Shown here piece by piece: positions 33,793 to 45,841 of a stretch of DNA of 64,000 nt. The notes beneath the pieces are model-generated. The model made no database searches. It was not told the DNA's origin and was given only the letters and a program-made list of their open reading frames with translations. A program made the translations under genes and the position numbers. The DNA lies in contig CM041777.1 of the NCBI GenBank assembly GCA_023374045.1, forward strand, positions 87,042,300 to 87,106,299. Reading direction: 5' to 3'. The DNA comes from Limonium bicolor. Lineage: Eukaryota; Streptophyta; Magnoliopsida; Caryophyllales; Plumbaginaceae. The stretch's first letter is position 1. Each line of letters opens with the position of its first letter.

Positions 33793-36700
33793 GACTGAGT
33801 TACCGAGCTTAGGAAGTACCGAGTTAGGATTTAAGTACTTTGGGTAAGGGTTGAGTGATAGCGTGAGAGATACGCTAGTTAGGAACTACCAGTGACTACT
33901 GGAAACCTACAATATCCATCCCACCCTCCACAATCCCTGTTTGATAACTTGGGAAAGAACGCCAGAGAGATGGAAGTCCTCTCTTACTCGGGAAAACCCG
34001 ATCTGGCTGTTATTAAATACCCTTAGGGTACGGAGGACCTGTCATACGGTAGATCCCGAAAACTGGGAATCCCGGAGACGGTCTCCATCTGAATAATGTT
34101 AACCGCATTTCATAGCAATGAATGAAGGATCTTGTGTATTGGAGAATAGAATTTCCGGCAACCTGGGTCGACATGCAGAGCAGTCAGTCGAGAATAACCA
34201 GCTTGCAACGCACCTACCGTGCAACAGGCAAGAAATGGATTAATAACACCCGAGACAAGTGTCTACGGAACCACAGTTGATAAATAAAACACAACGGTAT
34301 ACCAACCGACAAAGGAACTACAACGTAGTGCCCAAACAAGAGACAAGTCTCGGTAACCACGACAAGTGCGTGGAACGGGCTATAAGGAGAATACGACACA
34401 AAAAGGGGGTCTCCCAGAATGGGAAATACCCTAGTTAATGATTATTATGTGAATACAGTGAGGAGTTACCCAGAGGGTTATTATCAAGACAGTAAGATCA
34501 GTGAGGGCCAACAAGGCCACTGATGACAGTGCGGGTAAAAACGATACCACAACCGGTATGTGTTAAACTGATAGCCAGTTAGCATAGCGCACTTGCCATA
34601 GCAAGTGCTGCTATAACAGGGCTGTTCGGGAAATTTATAACCACTACGAGTACTTAGTAAAGTACCACGAAGTTAAGTGTGAACATTATAACCATGGAAG
34701 GGCTTAACAGCCTAACCTCTGTAATTGTAAGTACACCAGTCAGCAGGAAGCTAGACTTGGTTAAGGTAAGAAGATGTTGTGAAGCCATGAAAATTTTTCT
34801 TTCAACCCAGATTTATTCAAATCCTTTTCTTTTCAAACCAGATTTTCTTTCAAACCAACACTTCTTTCCAACCTTCTTTTAAACTAAACCAGTAAAACCA
34901 AGGACAGTTGACAAGGATACAACAATGGATAAACTTTCCCTCGATTAAGTTCGGGAAGTAAGGAATGAATATTGTCACGGGACAATATAAGGGAGTTGAC
35001 AACAGAATACTTCACCTAGGCGTGTGACGGACACTACAAGTGTACCAACTGTGTTGTGGGACGACCGCACTCCGATAGGAGCATGTGGGCCTGACAGACC
35101 TACTTATGGGTTAGTTGGGTAAGTAGTAATGTATCAGTATGATACCCCATATATGTATACGAGTAGAGTCCGAAACACGGGAAGTAGTCGACTCCGTCTA
35201 CGGTCAGCAGTATAAATCAAACGAGAGCTAAGGATTACAAGGAATAGTTGAAGTTAAGGAATTCAGTTGAGTTAGCAGGACTAAAAGGATTAGTGAACTC
35301 CTTCAAGGAAATGTTTAAGAGTTAGGAAGTGCGATGGGCACAAACTGTTATGTAAAGACACCACATATGTCTTAAGGATCCTTAGGGATAAACATTATAG
35401 CTGGAATGGTGACCCAGCCTGTACATGGCAAGCAGATGCCTAATGTGGACACATTAATGTGCAATGAACGGATAAATTCCCAGAACGAGTACCTATACTA
35501 CCAGGGAATATAGATCTTCACAAAAGAGATAATAACCAGTAGAAGCAAACGGCATGGCTAACGGAATGTACCAATAAGTGTGAAACAAATGTAAGGCATA
35601 ACGTAACAACACCCAGGAGCAATCCTTGAAGGGGTGTTCGCATCAACAATTGTTGAACGAAATGCATGATAGAAAAGCACAAGGGTTGAAACTACACCCA
35701 GTTTAGACATAAGTTGTCAGGGAACGGACTGACAATCCTAAGGGGCATTCCATGGAAGGAAACGGAATGCAACGACCTTGTCATGGAGCCCAATATAATA
35801 TACAAACCATGTAATGTAGTACAGAGGAGTACATGTGTGTGGACAGCCTACAATGAGCCCAGCTCAAGGCAAATAAGGCTTATAAGCCATAAGCAAGATA
35901 TGTTATATAAATTCGATTGATGGTAGAAGTTTAGGTTGTATAAGCGAATAGAGTGGTAAACGAACCACTGCATTAAGAGTGGGGATACCTCTCGATATTG
36001 TGACACCGCAGGAGCGGTAGTTATGTGAATCAAGTTCAAGAAATATGTTAAGGATTGACCATGTTGTTATTGGAAAGAGAAATTAGCTTAGTAGTATGTG
36101 TATAAAGTGAAGCACCGAGCTGAATAATGCCGGCTTATGACTCGAATGATCGACGCTCAAGGAGCATTCAGTAGTCATCCAAATGAGTGATGAACCATAA
36201 TACGAATAATGTAAGTTTATGTGTGGAAGTTGAGGTGACAGCAGATACGATATAAGCTGATGTTATACAATAAGTAAGAGCACGGTGCGCAACAAGCGAC
36301 CGTTGTATAAATGTTGTTAAACGAAAACGTAACAGATAAGATCAGTTATGAGTTAACCTCAGTGGAGATGCAAGATAAGTGATGTTAAACTAACTGAGCA
36401 ATAAGCCAGTGGTAGGTACTGTGTGATGAGGAACTCAGTGTGAATTCCATGGCGAATCACATAAGGGATTTACTGTCAAGAGTTTACGCCTCTGCACTCT
36501 GTATGACTGAGTGTTTTGGTATTGCACTTGTGCAGTAATGATCGAATGAGATAGCTAGGAATTGGAAACATGTTGATTGTGGACAAATAATGTTATAATG
36601 GCCGATGCATAGGAAATGCAAGGCCGCACCAATAAAAAAGTACTTGTATAAAACCAAATGTGGAGGCATGATTAACAGTAAGTGACTATAGTAGCACGAA

Positions 36701-37264
36701 CTGCCAATATCGGTATGGAATATACCCCAAATGTTATAAATAGCTGGAGAGCACTACACACTAGGTAGTAGCTCAATCTCAACCGACAGTAAGTCGGAAG
36801 AGAACAAGTCAATCAGTGTGAAATACGTAGCTGTATACACAATAAATTGTTATGAAAGTGTATAACTCACCGAATTCGCTAACGGTAAGAGATACCACGC
36901 GTCGGTTGAGAAACCATTGTTACCAAGACGAAGGTGACAATTGGGGATGTACAAAACAGTAAGAATAACAAAAATGGAGCAATTAAGCTCTACAGTTAGA
37001 GTTTCGCAGCAGAAACTAGTGAGCCAGTGATTCAAGTGTTGAATGTACATGGTGAACATGAGTGAATGGCTAATTATTAATGCCTAAAAGCCTCACAGGC
37101 CAGGACCGAAACCGGTTATGAGTTACACTCCAATGAGAATTCTTGGTTTAGGAACTAAACCGCCAATATGGTTAAGATCCTCTAATCAGAATCCGTTGTA
37201 ATAGACCGCGTGGAAGTTAAAACACTTCACGACGGCAGAACATTTAAGCCAATGTTTAGTGACT
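33793..37264 (+). other. element C interior, no recognisable coding sequence
   Basis: The first ~90 bases resemble the leader of element D ('accgagcttagg...accgagttagg'). The rest contains only short frames without gag, protease, RT or integrase motifs. The base composition is moderately GC-rich and unlike the AT-rich interior of element B, so it may be scrambled or foreign filler rather than decayed pol. Confidence 0.7.
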
Positions 37265-37300
37265 GATTACGTGGGCGTAATCCCTTTTAAGGGGGGTAGA
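37265..37300 (+). promoter_or_regulatory. first hairpin plus polypurine-like module in element C
   Basis: Hairpin GATTACG-TGGG-CGTAATC (37265-37282) followed by TTTTAAGGGGGGTAGA (37285-37300). It is the counterpart of the module after the pol stop in element D. It is kept although pol is gone. Confidence 0.75.
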
Positions 37301-38267
37301 GCGCAAAACCACTTGGTGTATATTACCGTACAAGTGTACGTAGTGTGGTGATTTATATTGTGCATAGCACAAAATTATATGTTGTTTTGATGATTGGTGT
37401 GTGTGTTACGTAAACATACACATTCACTCATGGTTTAATTGTGGTAATTGCGCACAGAAGATCGAATACCATTGTGATAAGTGTGTGTGTTTGTTAACAG
37501 TTGTGTGTGATTGTACAAGTGTGGGGAGTAGATAAACTCCCGGGGGAACAAAAGCCCCGACAGTGCATAAATGTGAAATGGTGTGTTGTATTTTGATAAA
37601 ATATATATGTATATATATACTATATAGTGATCCAGGAAAGGGTATGATACCGACATAGAACCTAGTGAGAATAAGATTCCCTAGGCAACAGGATTAAAGT
37701 GAGTGGAGGTAACTGATAGACGGAGTTCTATCCTTTGGAGATGTTGTGATCATGACTAGAATGATTCAAAAGATAGAAAATTGGAAATGAGTGACTTACT
37801 TGATGCTTGAAAATGAAGTGGGAGGTGGAACTTGATTTGCATGTGATCAAGGGAAGCCGAACACAAATTGGGGTGGAAGGATAGTTCAACACTGATCTGA
37901 TCACATCAGGGTTGGATGACTCTGAAACTCCCTATAAGTGGTCACGAATAACCACGCTAATAAAAGAAGCAAAGAGCTTAAGTTGGACTTGGAGTTGTGT
38001 GTGTTTTCAAAAGGATTTTAAATTGGTATTTATAAACGTTGATGGATACTTTACGTAATTAAAGTTCTCTTACTTAACCTCACAAAGAAATTTTAAACTT
38101 ATGTGATTGTTTTGATCTCCCAAGGACACGGGACGGAAGGTGTCCATCGCGACCGTGTTCTGCGGGATCACAGTGTATATCAAGGATATTTTGATTGCTA
38201 TACATGCTCTGACATGTTGTGTGGTATGTGTAATGAATGTTGTTTTTGACTTGGATTTCCTAAAGTG

Positions 38268-38520
38268 TATACTATCAAGGCCTGAGTCTAAATGTGTGGT
38301 GTTACATAGACCTATGTGTCTAAAGACTGTTGTTACCGGGACCTATGTGTCCAAATGTTGTTATGTTACCCAAGACCAGTGAGTCAAAGGGGTTGTTATG
38401 TATGTGTAAGTGTTGTTAAGATACCCGGACCATAGAGTCCGAGGTTATCATGTGGATATGTTATGTTATGTGTGGATGTGAATGTGTTGCCCGGACCATC
38501 AAGTCCGAGGTTGTTGATGT
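38268..38520 (+). repeat. tandem small hairpins (GGAC...GTCC) between the two polypurine modules
   Basis: At least five units carry short inverted repeats: agac/gtct, ggac/gtcc, and cggac/gtccg, each with a 5-8 base loop such as 'catagag' or 'catcaa'. Units are spaced about 50-70 bp. The corresponding part of element D has two such units (about 60683-60740). Confidence 0.55.
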
Positions 38521-38592
38521 AAAGTGTGTTTGGTTAAGGAAGTTTTTTCCAAGTGATTACTGTGTTCTAATCTAATGATGTGTGAAAAGTGT

Positions 38593-38628
38593 GAACTTCG
38601 AGGACGAAGTTCTTTTAAGGGGGTAGAT
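38593..38628 (+). promoter_or_regulatory. polypurine tract of element C with adjacent hairpin
   Basis: GAACTTCG-AGGA-CGAAGTTC (38593-38612), then TTTTAAGGGGGTAGAT, then the 3' LTR. The purine run primes plus-strand synthesis. Confidence 0.88.
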
Positions 38629-41600
38629 TGAAATACCCCAAACCTTGATATGTGGTTTAAATATCAAATTATGGTATGTAAAGGCTAAAAGTGCCTTAGT
38701 AACATCAGTGAACAATTTAAACCATAATAAATGCAATAAGCATTAAGACACAGTTTGAGCAAAAACATGCTCTAAGCTATGAGTGAACTTGGTTAGGACC
38801 CAAAGAGTCTACCAAGACTTGATAACATTTAATTATGATTAATAAGGCTAAATAAGTCCTTAAGAAACTTTGGTGGACAGTTAAACCAAATAAAACATAA
38901 GAAAATACCTTAAAGTCGATATGAGCAAAAATGTGCTCTAAGCTTGGGATGAATGTGTATAAGACCTAATGGTCATACCTATACCTTATTTATATGTTAA
39001 TGAACATATTAAATCAATTACTAAAGAAAACCAAGCTTGAAAACAAGTTAAAACACAAAATGTGCTTTAAGGAGTCTTAAAGCACGTTTTTGAAAAATTA
39101 TCTTGTAAATGAGTTTTGAATGGCTAAATGTCCATCATTACTCTTTAATTAACATGTGTACTATATAGTATCACATTTGGGTGGCCATATTAGTGGGAAA
39201 TCAAAAATTTCACTTCTATGTGCCTTGTTATTGGTGAATAGTGATTTTTATAACTAGTTTGTAACATATAATGTTATAAGTGATTAAGTTGGTCAACAAA
39301 GACCAAAACACCCTTCTATTAAAATGGGGGCCGGTTTTTCAAGGTGTGACTCACCACATTTGAACAAATAAGTAAGTTAAGTAATGACAAAGCAAAAGTA
39401 CTATTTGCTTTTAGCTTAAATATCTCCAAAAGCAAGTGTTATCTTCATTCTCTCATTCCTTCCTTCATTTCCCACGGTGGTCTTCTTCTTCCTCCTCTCT
39501 CCATCGGTTTCCAACAGCCCACACTCATTCTTCATCTTCTTTCACTTGTAACTTGTGATTCCCTTGGCCAAATCAAATTCCAAGACCATATTTGTCTTAG
39601 TTAGGTCAAGCTCTACACTTCCCTCTTTTTAAATCTTCAAGAACTCAATTTTGGTGCCATGGAGATTCACCATTGAAGGAGCTTGAGCCCATCTTTTCAC
39701 ATATTCTTGTTCTCCTTTGCTTCAAGGTAAGGAAACTCAAAGAAAATCCATGTTTCCTCCATGTTTTCATGTTGTCCGAAAATTCACCTCACAATGGTGT
39801 ATTTATCTTGCTTGTTTTAGCTTCATTTGAATCTTCCAAGGGCTAGGAGGAGTCCTCTCTTGATACTTATTCAAGTTCTCTTCCAATTCCAAGGTAAACA
39901 ATTACCTTAATGTGTTAAAACAATATGTGTAACTAGGGTTTACAATGAGGAGAAGCATAATGCTTGAATACTCATTCTATTGTTTGTATAATGTTTAATA
40001 GTTGAAAAGGGACCAAATGCCCTACCGGTTTCACAAGGAACAAGAAAGAAATTTGTGAGGAAAAGAGGTAAACAAACTATCTCAATGTAGTTTAAATGCC
40101 TTAGGAAATGAGCTTGATTTGCTTGATAAAATACCTAAGGAGCCAATGGCAAATGAGCTAGAAAAATGTTCTCAAGGAGACTAGTAAAAGAACATATGTA
40201 TTGGTGTATGTATTTGCAGGTTAAAGGCATACTTATGTGGGAAATTCAGTGTTTATGGTTTATGTTATTTAAGGGCCTAAGGGCCATGTTATTTAAGGGC
40301 CTAAGTGCCAAGCAATTTAAGTTATGCACTATATTGTGATGTAGTGCTTAATGTGTGAAGTTTGTGTATAAAAATGTGTTTGATGGATTTTAGGTGTGTT
40401 GAATGGAATAAGGTAAAAACCTAAGTGTTTGGATGTGAGTATATACAAGAGAAGCTATGGCCAAATTTGGGAAATGTGTAAGAAGTTCTAAGTGTGGTAA
40501 GTGAGTTTTGGTGAACTAGGAAGTGTTAAAGGTGAATGAATGTTTACTTGAGAAGAAAAATGTGTTAAGGTGATTTGGAGTGATGCAAGGATTTAGGTGT
40601 TGTCTTGGAAGTTCTAGGAATTCAATGGGTGTTTTGTGAATGTATTAAAGTCTTGGAGAAGTTGTTTAAGGTTTAGGCAAGGTTGGTGTTCAAGGAATAA
40701 GGGATGTTTAGGTATGATGTGAAAAAGGAGATTTAGTTAGTAAGAAAAGAAGTTTGAGAGATGATGTTAAGGTGTAGAGGAAACACCTAGGTGTAATGGT
40801 CATTATAGGTGAAATACCACCTAGAGATCTTAAGGAGAAAACATTCCTAGTGTTAGGAATTTTGTTGAGATATAAGTAAAGGTTTAAGGAATTAGGAAAA
40901 AAATAGTTTTGTGAGTGTTTAAGATTATCTTAAGGGTGTTTTTGAAGTGCCAAATGATGTTAGAACACATTAAGAGGCCTTAGGAGAAGTTTGGTGAAGA
41001 TTTGGCAAAGTTTGGGTAAGTTTAGAAGGCGACCGACCCAGGGGCCGACCCAGTTTGTGGGTCGGTCGAGCCTCTGTTAAATGTTAGGAAAGTGTTCGGT
41101 AATGGTCCGACCCAAAAGGGTGGGTCGGACATGGGTCGGTCGGTCAAGTTTCAAAGGTGGAAAAATGTTCGCACATGGACCGACCCAGAATGGTGGGTCG
41201 GACGTGGGTCGGACGGTCATGTTTGTAAGGAAGTAAAAGGGTTCTGTAATGGACCGACCCAGTTGTGGGTCGGTCGGTGGGTCGGTCGGACCAAAAACAT
41301 GGTTTAAGGTTATGAAATGATATGTGATGATGGGGATTGGTAGGTAATGATGTTATAAGGATGTTAAGGACATGTTAGGGGAGTTTTAAGGACACTTAAG
41401 TGGGTTAAAAGTTGTATTAAAATGTGAGAGTAAAACAAGTTAAAAATGTTAAGTCATGTAACTAAGTTAACGGGGAAAAATTAAGCATTGACATTAAATG
41501 ATCAAGCAAACCCCGATGTTAATGAAAACACGTGTGATGTCAACAGTTGTTCGAGAATTGCTCGAGGAACATAAATGGACAGGATAAGTGGACTCCGGTG

Positions 41601-42989
41601 ACAGGTATGGTTTTCTTGCAACCTGTGTCCTAACGGATTACACCGGCTTGTATGCCAATGTGTTTTTCTGTATGTTGCCACGTTATGATATAAATCATGA
41701 AACGAGTTTACAGTCATTATTGTTATTGTATGTTTACGTGCCGATACCGGTAACCTCTAATGCGCTTGAAGGGCTAGTTAACCACTATTAGGTAAACGTA
41801 AGAGAACGGTATCCGGTAATAACGTTTCCGACTTAAGGAACGTTCTAACCACGGCTATGCGTGAGTTGGTTATGTGATGTTTGTGTGTGATGTTTGTATG
41901 TGAATGTATGACTCTCTCTTCCCTTGTGTATGTCTAACAAGACTTAACCCAATGTTGTGTTTGTTTAATAAAGTTCAAAGTTGAACTTCTAATAAGTGCT
42001 AACGGGGGGAGTGAGGAGTCCGGTCTGTTCCGGCCACGCGTGTGAGTATGGGGGTCGTTGTCATAGCAGGTTCGATCCTCTCTGTATGTATTGGTTGTTT
42101 TCCAATTTGGTTCCCAACCTTCCCTTTAGCTTAACCAAGGCTATTACTGACTCACGTCGGGCCACAGGGGCATACTATTGTTATGTTTGTTTCGGTGTGC
42201 TTGGATCACTATATCCGAGACACCTTGTGTTAAGTTAACCGTTCATTTAACGAGACGGTAACGAGTTATGTAACGAGCTTATCATGAGACTGGCAACATT
42301 CTCTAGGCTCACCAGTGTGTAAACAATGTTTGGGTCGGTTCCTAAGAGAACCATTCCCGTTGTGTTATGTGTTTTGTTGTGATGCAATATTTATTGCGGT
42401 GTTATGTTGTGCACATGGAAACGTGCAAAGTGTTGTTAAGTGTTGTTATGTAGTGTATGTTATAAGTTGTAAAATGTGAAGTGTGTGGATCATGGATATG
42501 ACTCCCAGTTTGTGATAAGAGGCGTTTAAGGATAACCCGATTTAAGGGTATGTGTCGCCTATTAAGGAAGTAGCTCCATTAGAGGAGGAACACTCTAGGG
42601 ATAATGAATACCAAGAGTGACTTATTAAGTAAGGATATATTATCCGGTTGTTGAGCCCATTGAGGCGAAATGTTAAGTGTTGTGTGTTTATTGTCACATG
42701 CATGATTTAAATATAATCAACTGCATGCTAAGACGACAATTAGTTGTGCGTGGCCCGGTAGCATGTGGGCTGCGGGATTACCATACCAGCAAAGGTGCTG
42801 AGCCCCTTGGGGCCACCCCTTTCTCTTCTTTTCCTATTTCAGGTACGAAGTGCTGGAAGCCGTTCGAGAGTAGGACGGGTAGTCATTGTACATGGGTAAA
42901 CTTTAAGTGTATGTATACAGTAGGTGTAGTAAGACCGAAATTGTTGTCGGCAACAGTTTATAAATACTCGGTATAGCTGATAAGGTGTA

Positions 42990-43020
<31 letters not shown>

Positions 43021-43213
43021 AATGGAAAGGGATACTAATGTATAATTGCTCGGGAATTTAGCCCATCAGACCGGTACATTGTGTATGTATTAGCCTTGTT
43101 AGCCACGTGGGTGGCTAACGGCGTGTAACACCAACAAGTTAAGTAATGTGATGAGGTTTGTAATTCCGCTGCAGTTATTTTGTAAGTATGTAAATGTTGG
43201 ATGGGGTGTTACA
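38629..43213 (+). repeat. element C right (3') LTR
   Basis: 4585 bp, nearly identical to the left LTR and differing by scattered 1-5 base indels and few substitutions. The largest visible difference is a variable GTT microsatellite near 42990 (33540 in the left copy). It carries the hairpin array at about 41028-41293. Confidence 0.95.
41028..41293 (+). repeat. four tandem GC-rich hairpins in element C right LTR
   Basis: Same array as 31578-31842, almost unchanged; the last unit reads ...gtcggtcggacc here against ...gtcggtggacc in the left LTR. Confidence 0.85.
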
Positions 43214-43218
43214 TTAAC
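43214..43218. repeat. target-site duplication of element C, right copy
   Basis: ttaac directly after ...GGTGTTACA, matching 29174-29178. Confidence 0.95.
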
Positions 43219-45341
43219 TGAGTAAGAAAGTAACTTGGTAAACCAGTAATCAGTTCAGAAGAAACAGTCAGAGAACTAAACAAGAAAATAAATCAGTTTC
43301 AGAATCTGTTTTCTACAATAACAAAGTTCTGAACAATGAATCTCAGTGGCATTAACCATAACATCGTGGCCTTACATTAGGGATAAAAATCATATTAAGA
43401 CCCTTATCCAAGGAGCTAAATACCTTGGGAAGTATGAAATCAGATTAGAGAGCAGAAGGAAAACAATATAAAAGAACTTATCAGTCAGATTTCAGTTTCT
43501 ATAATCCTGACCTTTTTGTATATTAACCTTTCAGAAACATAAACAACTTGGTAGTGGGTCTGTTTTAAGGTTTAAACTGTACTAGGATGTTTAACTAAAT
43601 AGCTAAGCAACCTAAGGGAAACTCCAAACCAGAATCGTTAACAAACCGCAGAAAACAAGAGAGGATATCAGTTTATGTTTTCCAGTTCTATTATCGGTAC
43701 TACAGATTGGTGTAAAGGAGTTTCAGAGGTGCAGACATTGTTGACTTGGGTTGTCCTCAAGTTAAAACTATATTAGGAGATGTAACCAAATGGGTAAGCA
43801 AGCTAGGGAAAACTAGCAGTCAGGTTAAGCAGCAGAAATAAAAGGTGGATGTAAAGTCATATCAGATTTCAATTTCAGGTTGTAGTTATTCTAAGTTCTG
43901 TATAATGGTTTTTCTGAGGTTGGTTCTTGCTGATTCGTGTTGTTTAGAGGTTCAAATTGTGTAGGTCACTTAATTAAACAGTTAGACAACCTGGAGGGGA
44001 ACTAAAAACCCAAAACCATGAAAAACTACAGAGAAAAGAAGAAAGAATATCAGATTATTGTTGCAGAGATTCAGTTCTTGGTGGTGATGTCGGTTTTCTG
44101 TATAAACAAATTTCAGAGGAATTAGAGGAAGTGTAGTGGCGTGGTAATGAACCTGAAACATTGCTAATATGCTCAACAAAGGTGGTATGCTAATTTGGGA
44201 GATTAGAAGTCAGATTAGGTAGCAGAAACAAACCACAGAAATGAACCTATTTCAGTTCATGATTCCAGTTTTAGTTTCAGTTTTCTGTGTAAAAAGGGAT
44301 TCAAGGGGGTATTCCCTGTTGCCTTAGGTCTGTTTTGAAGCTAAACCTCTGATAAAACACATAACTAATTGTGTAAGCAATTCAGGAAAGAAACAGAAGT
44401 CAGATCAGTGGACAAACAGAAAAAAAAAAGAGAATAGCAGGAAAATGCAACGGTTTCATTTTCTCAAAATTACCGATTCTATATAGGGAGACTTCAGAGG
44501 AGCTAGTAGTGCTGTGTTGGGTTTGCTTTGAGTTTAAAACCTTACTAGGACACCTAACCATGTGAGTCAATAAGGTGAGAGAGAACTGGAAGTCAAATTA
44601 CAAGCAAAGGAATGAGGTGAAGAGGTTACACTAGTTCCTGTTTTCTGTTTCAGTTTTAATTGGTACTGGGATGCTTCAGTAGTTTTAATGAGGCTGCGGT
44701 GATTCTGTTTGAGGATTAAAAACTATATTAAGACACTCACTAAGTAGTTAGATTATTGGGAGAGAATGAAAGTCAAATTCATGGACAGAGTTGGGTGAAA
44801 GAATAAGCCCTATCAGTTTTATATTTTCTGTTTCTACAACAATGCAGTTGCTGTATAAAGGATTGTTAGTGGTGTCGATGTTTTGGTGTGGGCTCATTTG
44901 GAGGATGGAATTATATTAGGACCCTTAACTAAGGAGCTAATCAACTTGGGAAATAAGAAGTCGGATTGGTAACAAAATAAAAGACATATAAAAAGGGGTG
45001 TATAAGTTTCAGGTCATGGTTGCCAGTCCATGTTTCGGTTCTGTATAACCACTTACAGAGGGCACAAAAAGAGTTATATTGTGTGGTTAATGAACCTAAA
45101 ACAGACCTAATACACCAAAGTGAAGTTACAAACACTTTGGGTAAGATTAGAAGCCAGATAACTAAATCAAAAGGAAAGTTTGAAGAAGAGTCACACAGCA
45201 TGCGGTTACAGTTTCTGCATGTTTCTGTCTTCTGTAAAACCGACTTCCAGAGATAATAACAGACTTGTTTTGAGTTATCTTAAAGCTCAAATCCTTCCTA
45301 ATGAAATTGTCTAGTTGTGTAAAAGTTTTGAGAGGATTTGA
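43219..45341. repeat. ~190 bp degenerate tandem array, about 11 copies
   Basis: A landmark like 'agaagtcagattaggtagcagaaa' recurs near 43435, 43620, 43805, 44000, 44205, 44397, 44588, 44770, 44957 and 45147, spacing 182-207 bp. Each unit also has a 'tcagtttc...ttctgtataaa...ttcagagg' part and a 'gaggttaaaactatattaggac' part. Copies are diverged, so the array is old. It runs into the sequence gap. Short open frames across it (for example 45020-45256) are not conserved between units. It adjoins CACTA transposase sequence and may belong to that element. Confidence 0.8.
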
Positions 45342-45841
45342 NNNNNNNNNNNNNNNNNNNNNNNNNNNNNNNNNNNNNNNNNNNNNNNNNNNNNNNNNNN
45401 NNNNNNNNNNNNNNNNNNNNNNNNNNNNNNNNNNNNNNNNNNNNNNNNNNNNNNNNNNNNNNNNNNNNNNNNNNNNNNNNNNNNNNNNNNNNNNNNNNNN
45501 NNNNNNNNNNNNNNNNNNNNNNNNNNNNNNNNNNNNNNNNNNNNNNNNNNNNNNNNNNNNNNNNNNNNNNNNNNNNNNNNNNNNNNNNNNNNNNNNNNNN
45601 NNNNNNNNNNNNNNNNNNNNNNNNNNNNNNNNNNNNNNNNNNNNNNNNNNNNNNNNNNNNNNNNNNNNNNNNNNNNNNNNNNNNNNNNNNNNNNNNNNNN
45701 NNNNNNNNNNNNNNNNNNNNNNNNNNNNNNNNNNNNNNNNNNNNNNNNNNNNNNNNNNNNNNNNNNNNNNNNNNNNNNNNNNNNNNNNNNNNNNNNNNNN
45801 NNNNNNNNNNNNNNNNNNNNNNNNNNNNNNNNNNNNNNNNN
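45342..45841. other. assembly gap, 500 N
   Basis: Exactly 500 undetermined bases. The round number suggests a default gap size, so the true length is unknown. It interrupts the ~190 bp array and the 5' part of the transposase. Confidence 0.99.

Larger units (their letters stand above)
29179..43213 (+). mobile_element. element C: coding-free Tekay-like LTR element with ~4.6 kb LTRs (LARD-like)
   Basis: The element is 14,035 bp with LTRs of 4581 bp (29179-33759) and 4585 bp (38629-43213). They are almost identical, so insertion is recent. The interior (4869 bp) lacks gag and pol. It has the initiator tRNA-Met primer site, two hairpin-polypurine modules and a 5 bp target duplication. Many LTR blocks are shared with element D, including 'gtccggtctgttccggccac' and 'tgactcacgtcgggccacag', while other parts have diverged. 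C therefore looks like a non-autonomous relative that kept the cis signals of a D-like element. Confidence 0.92.

Noticed and set aside
33793..37264. Decayed gag-pol in the interior of element C
   Set aside because: No zinc knuckle, DSG, FIDD, RNase H or integrase motif in any plus frame, although the LTRs are young and decay would be limited.
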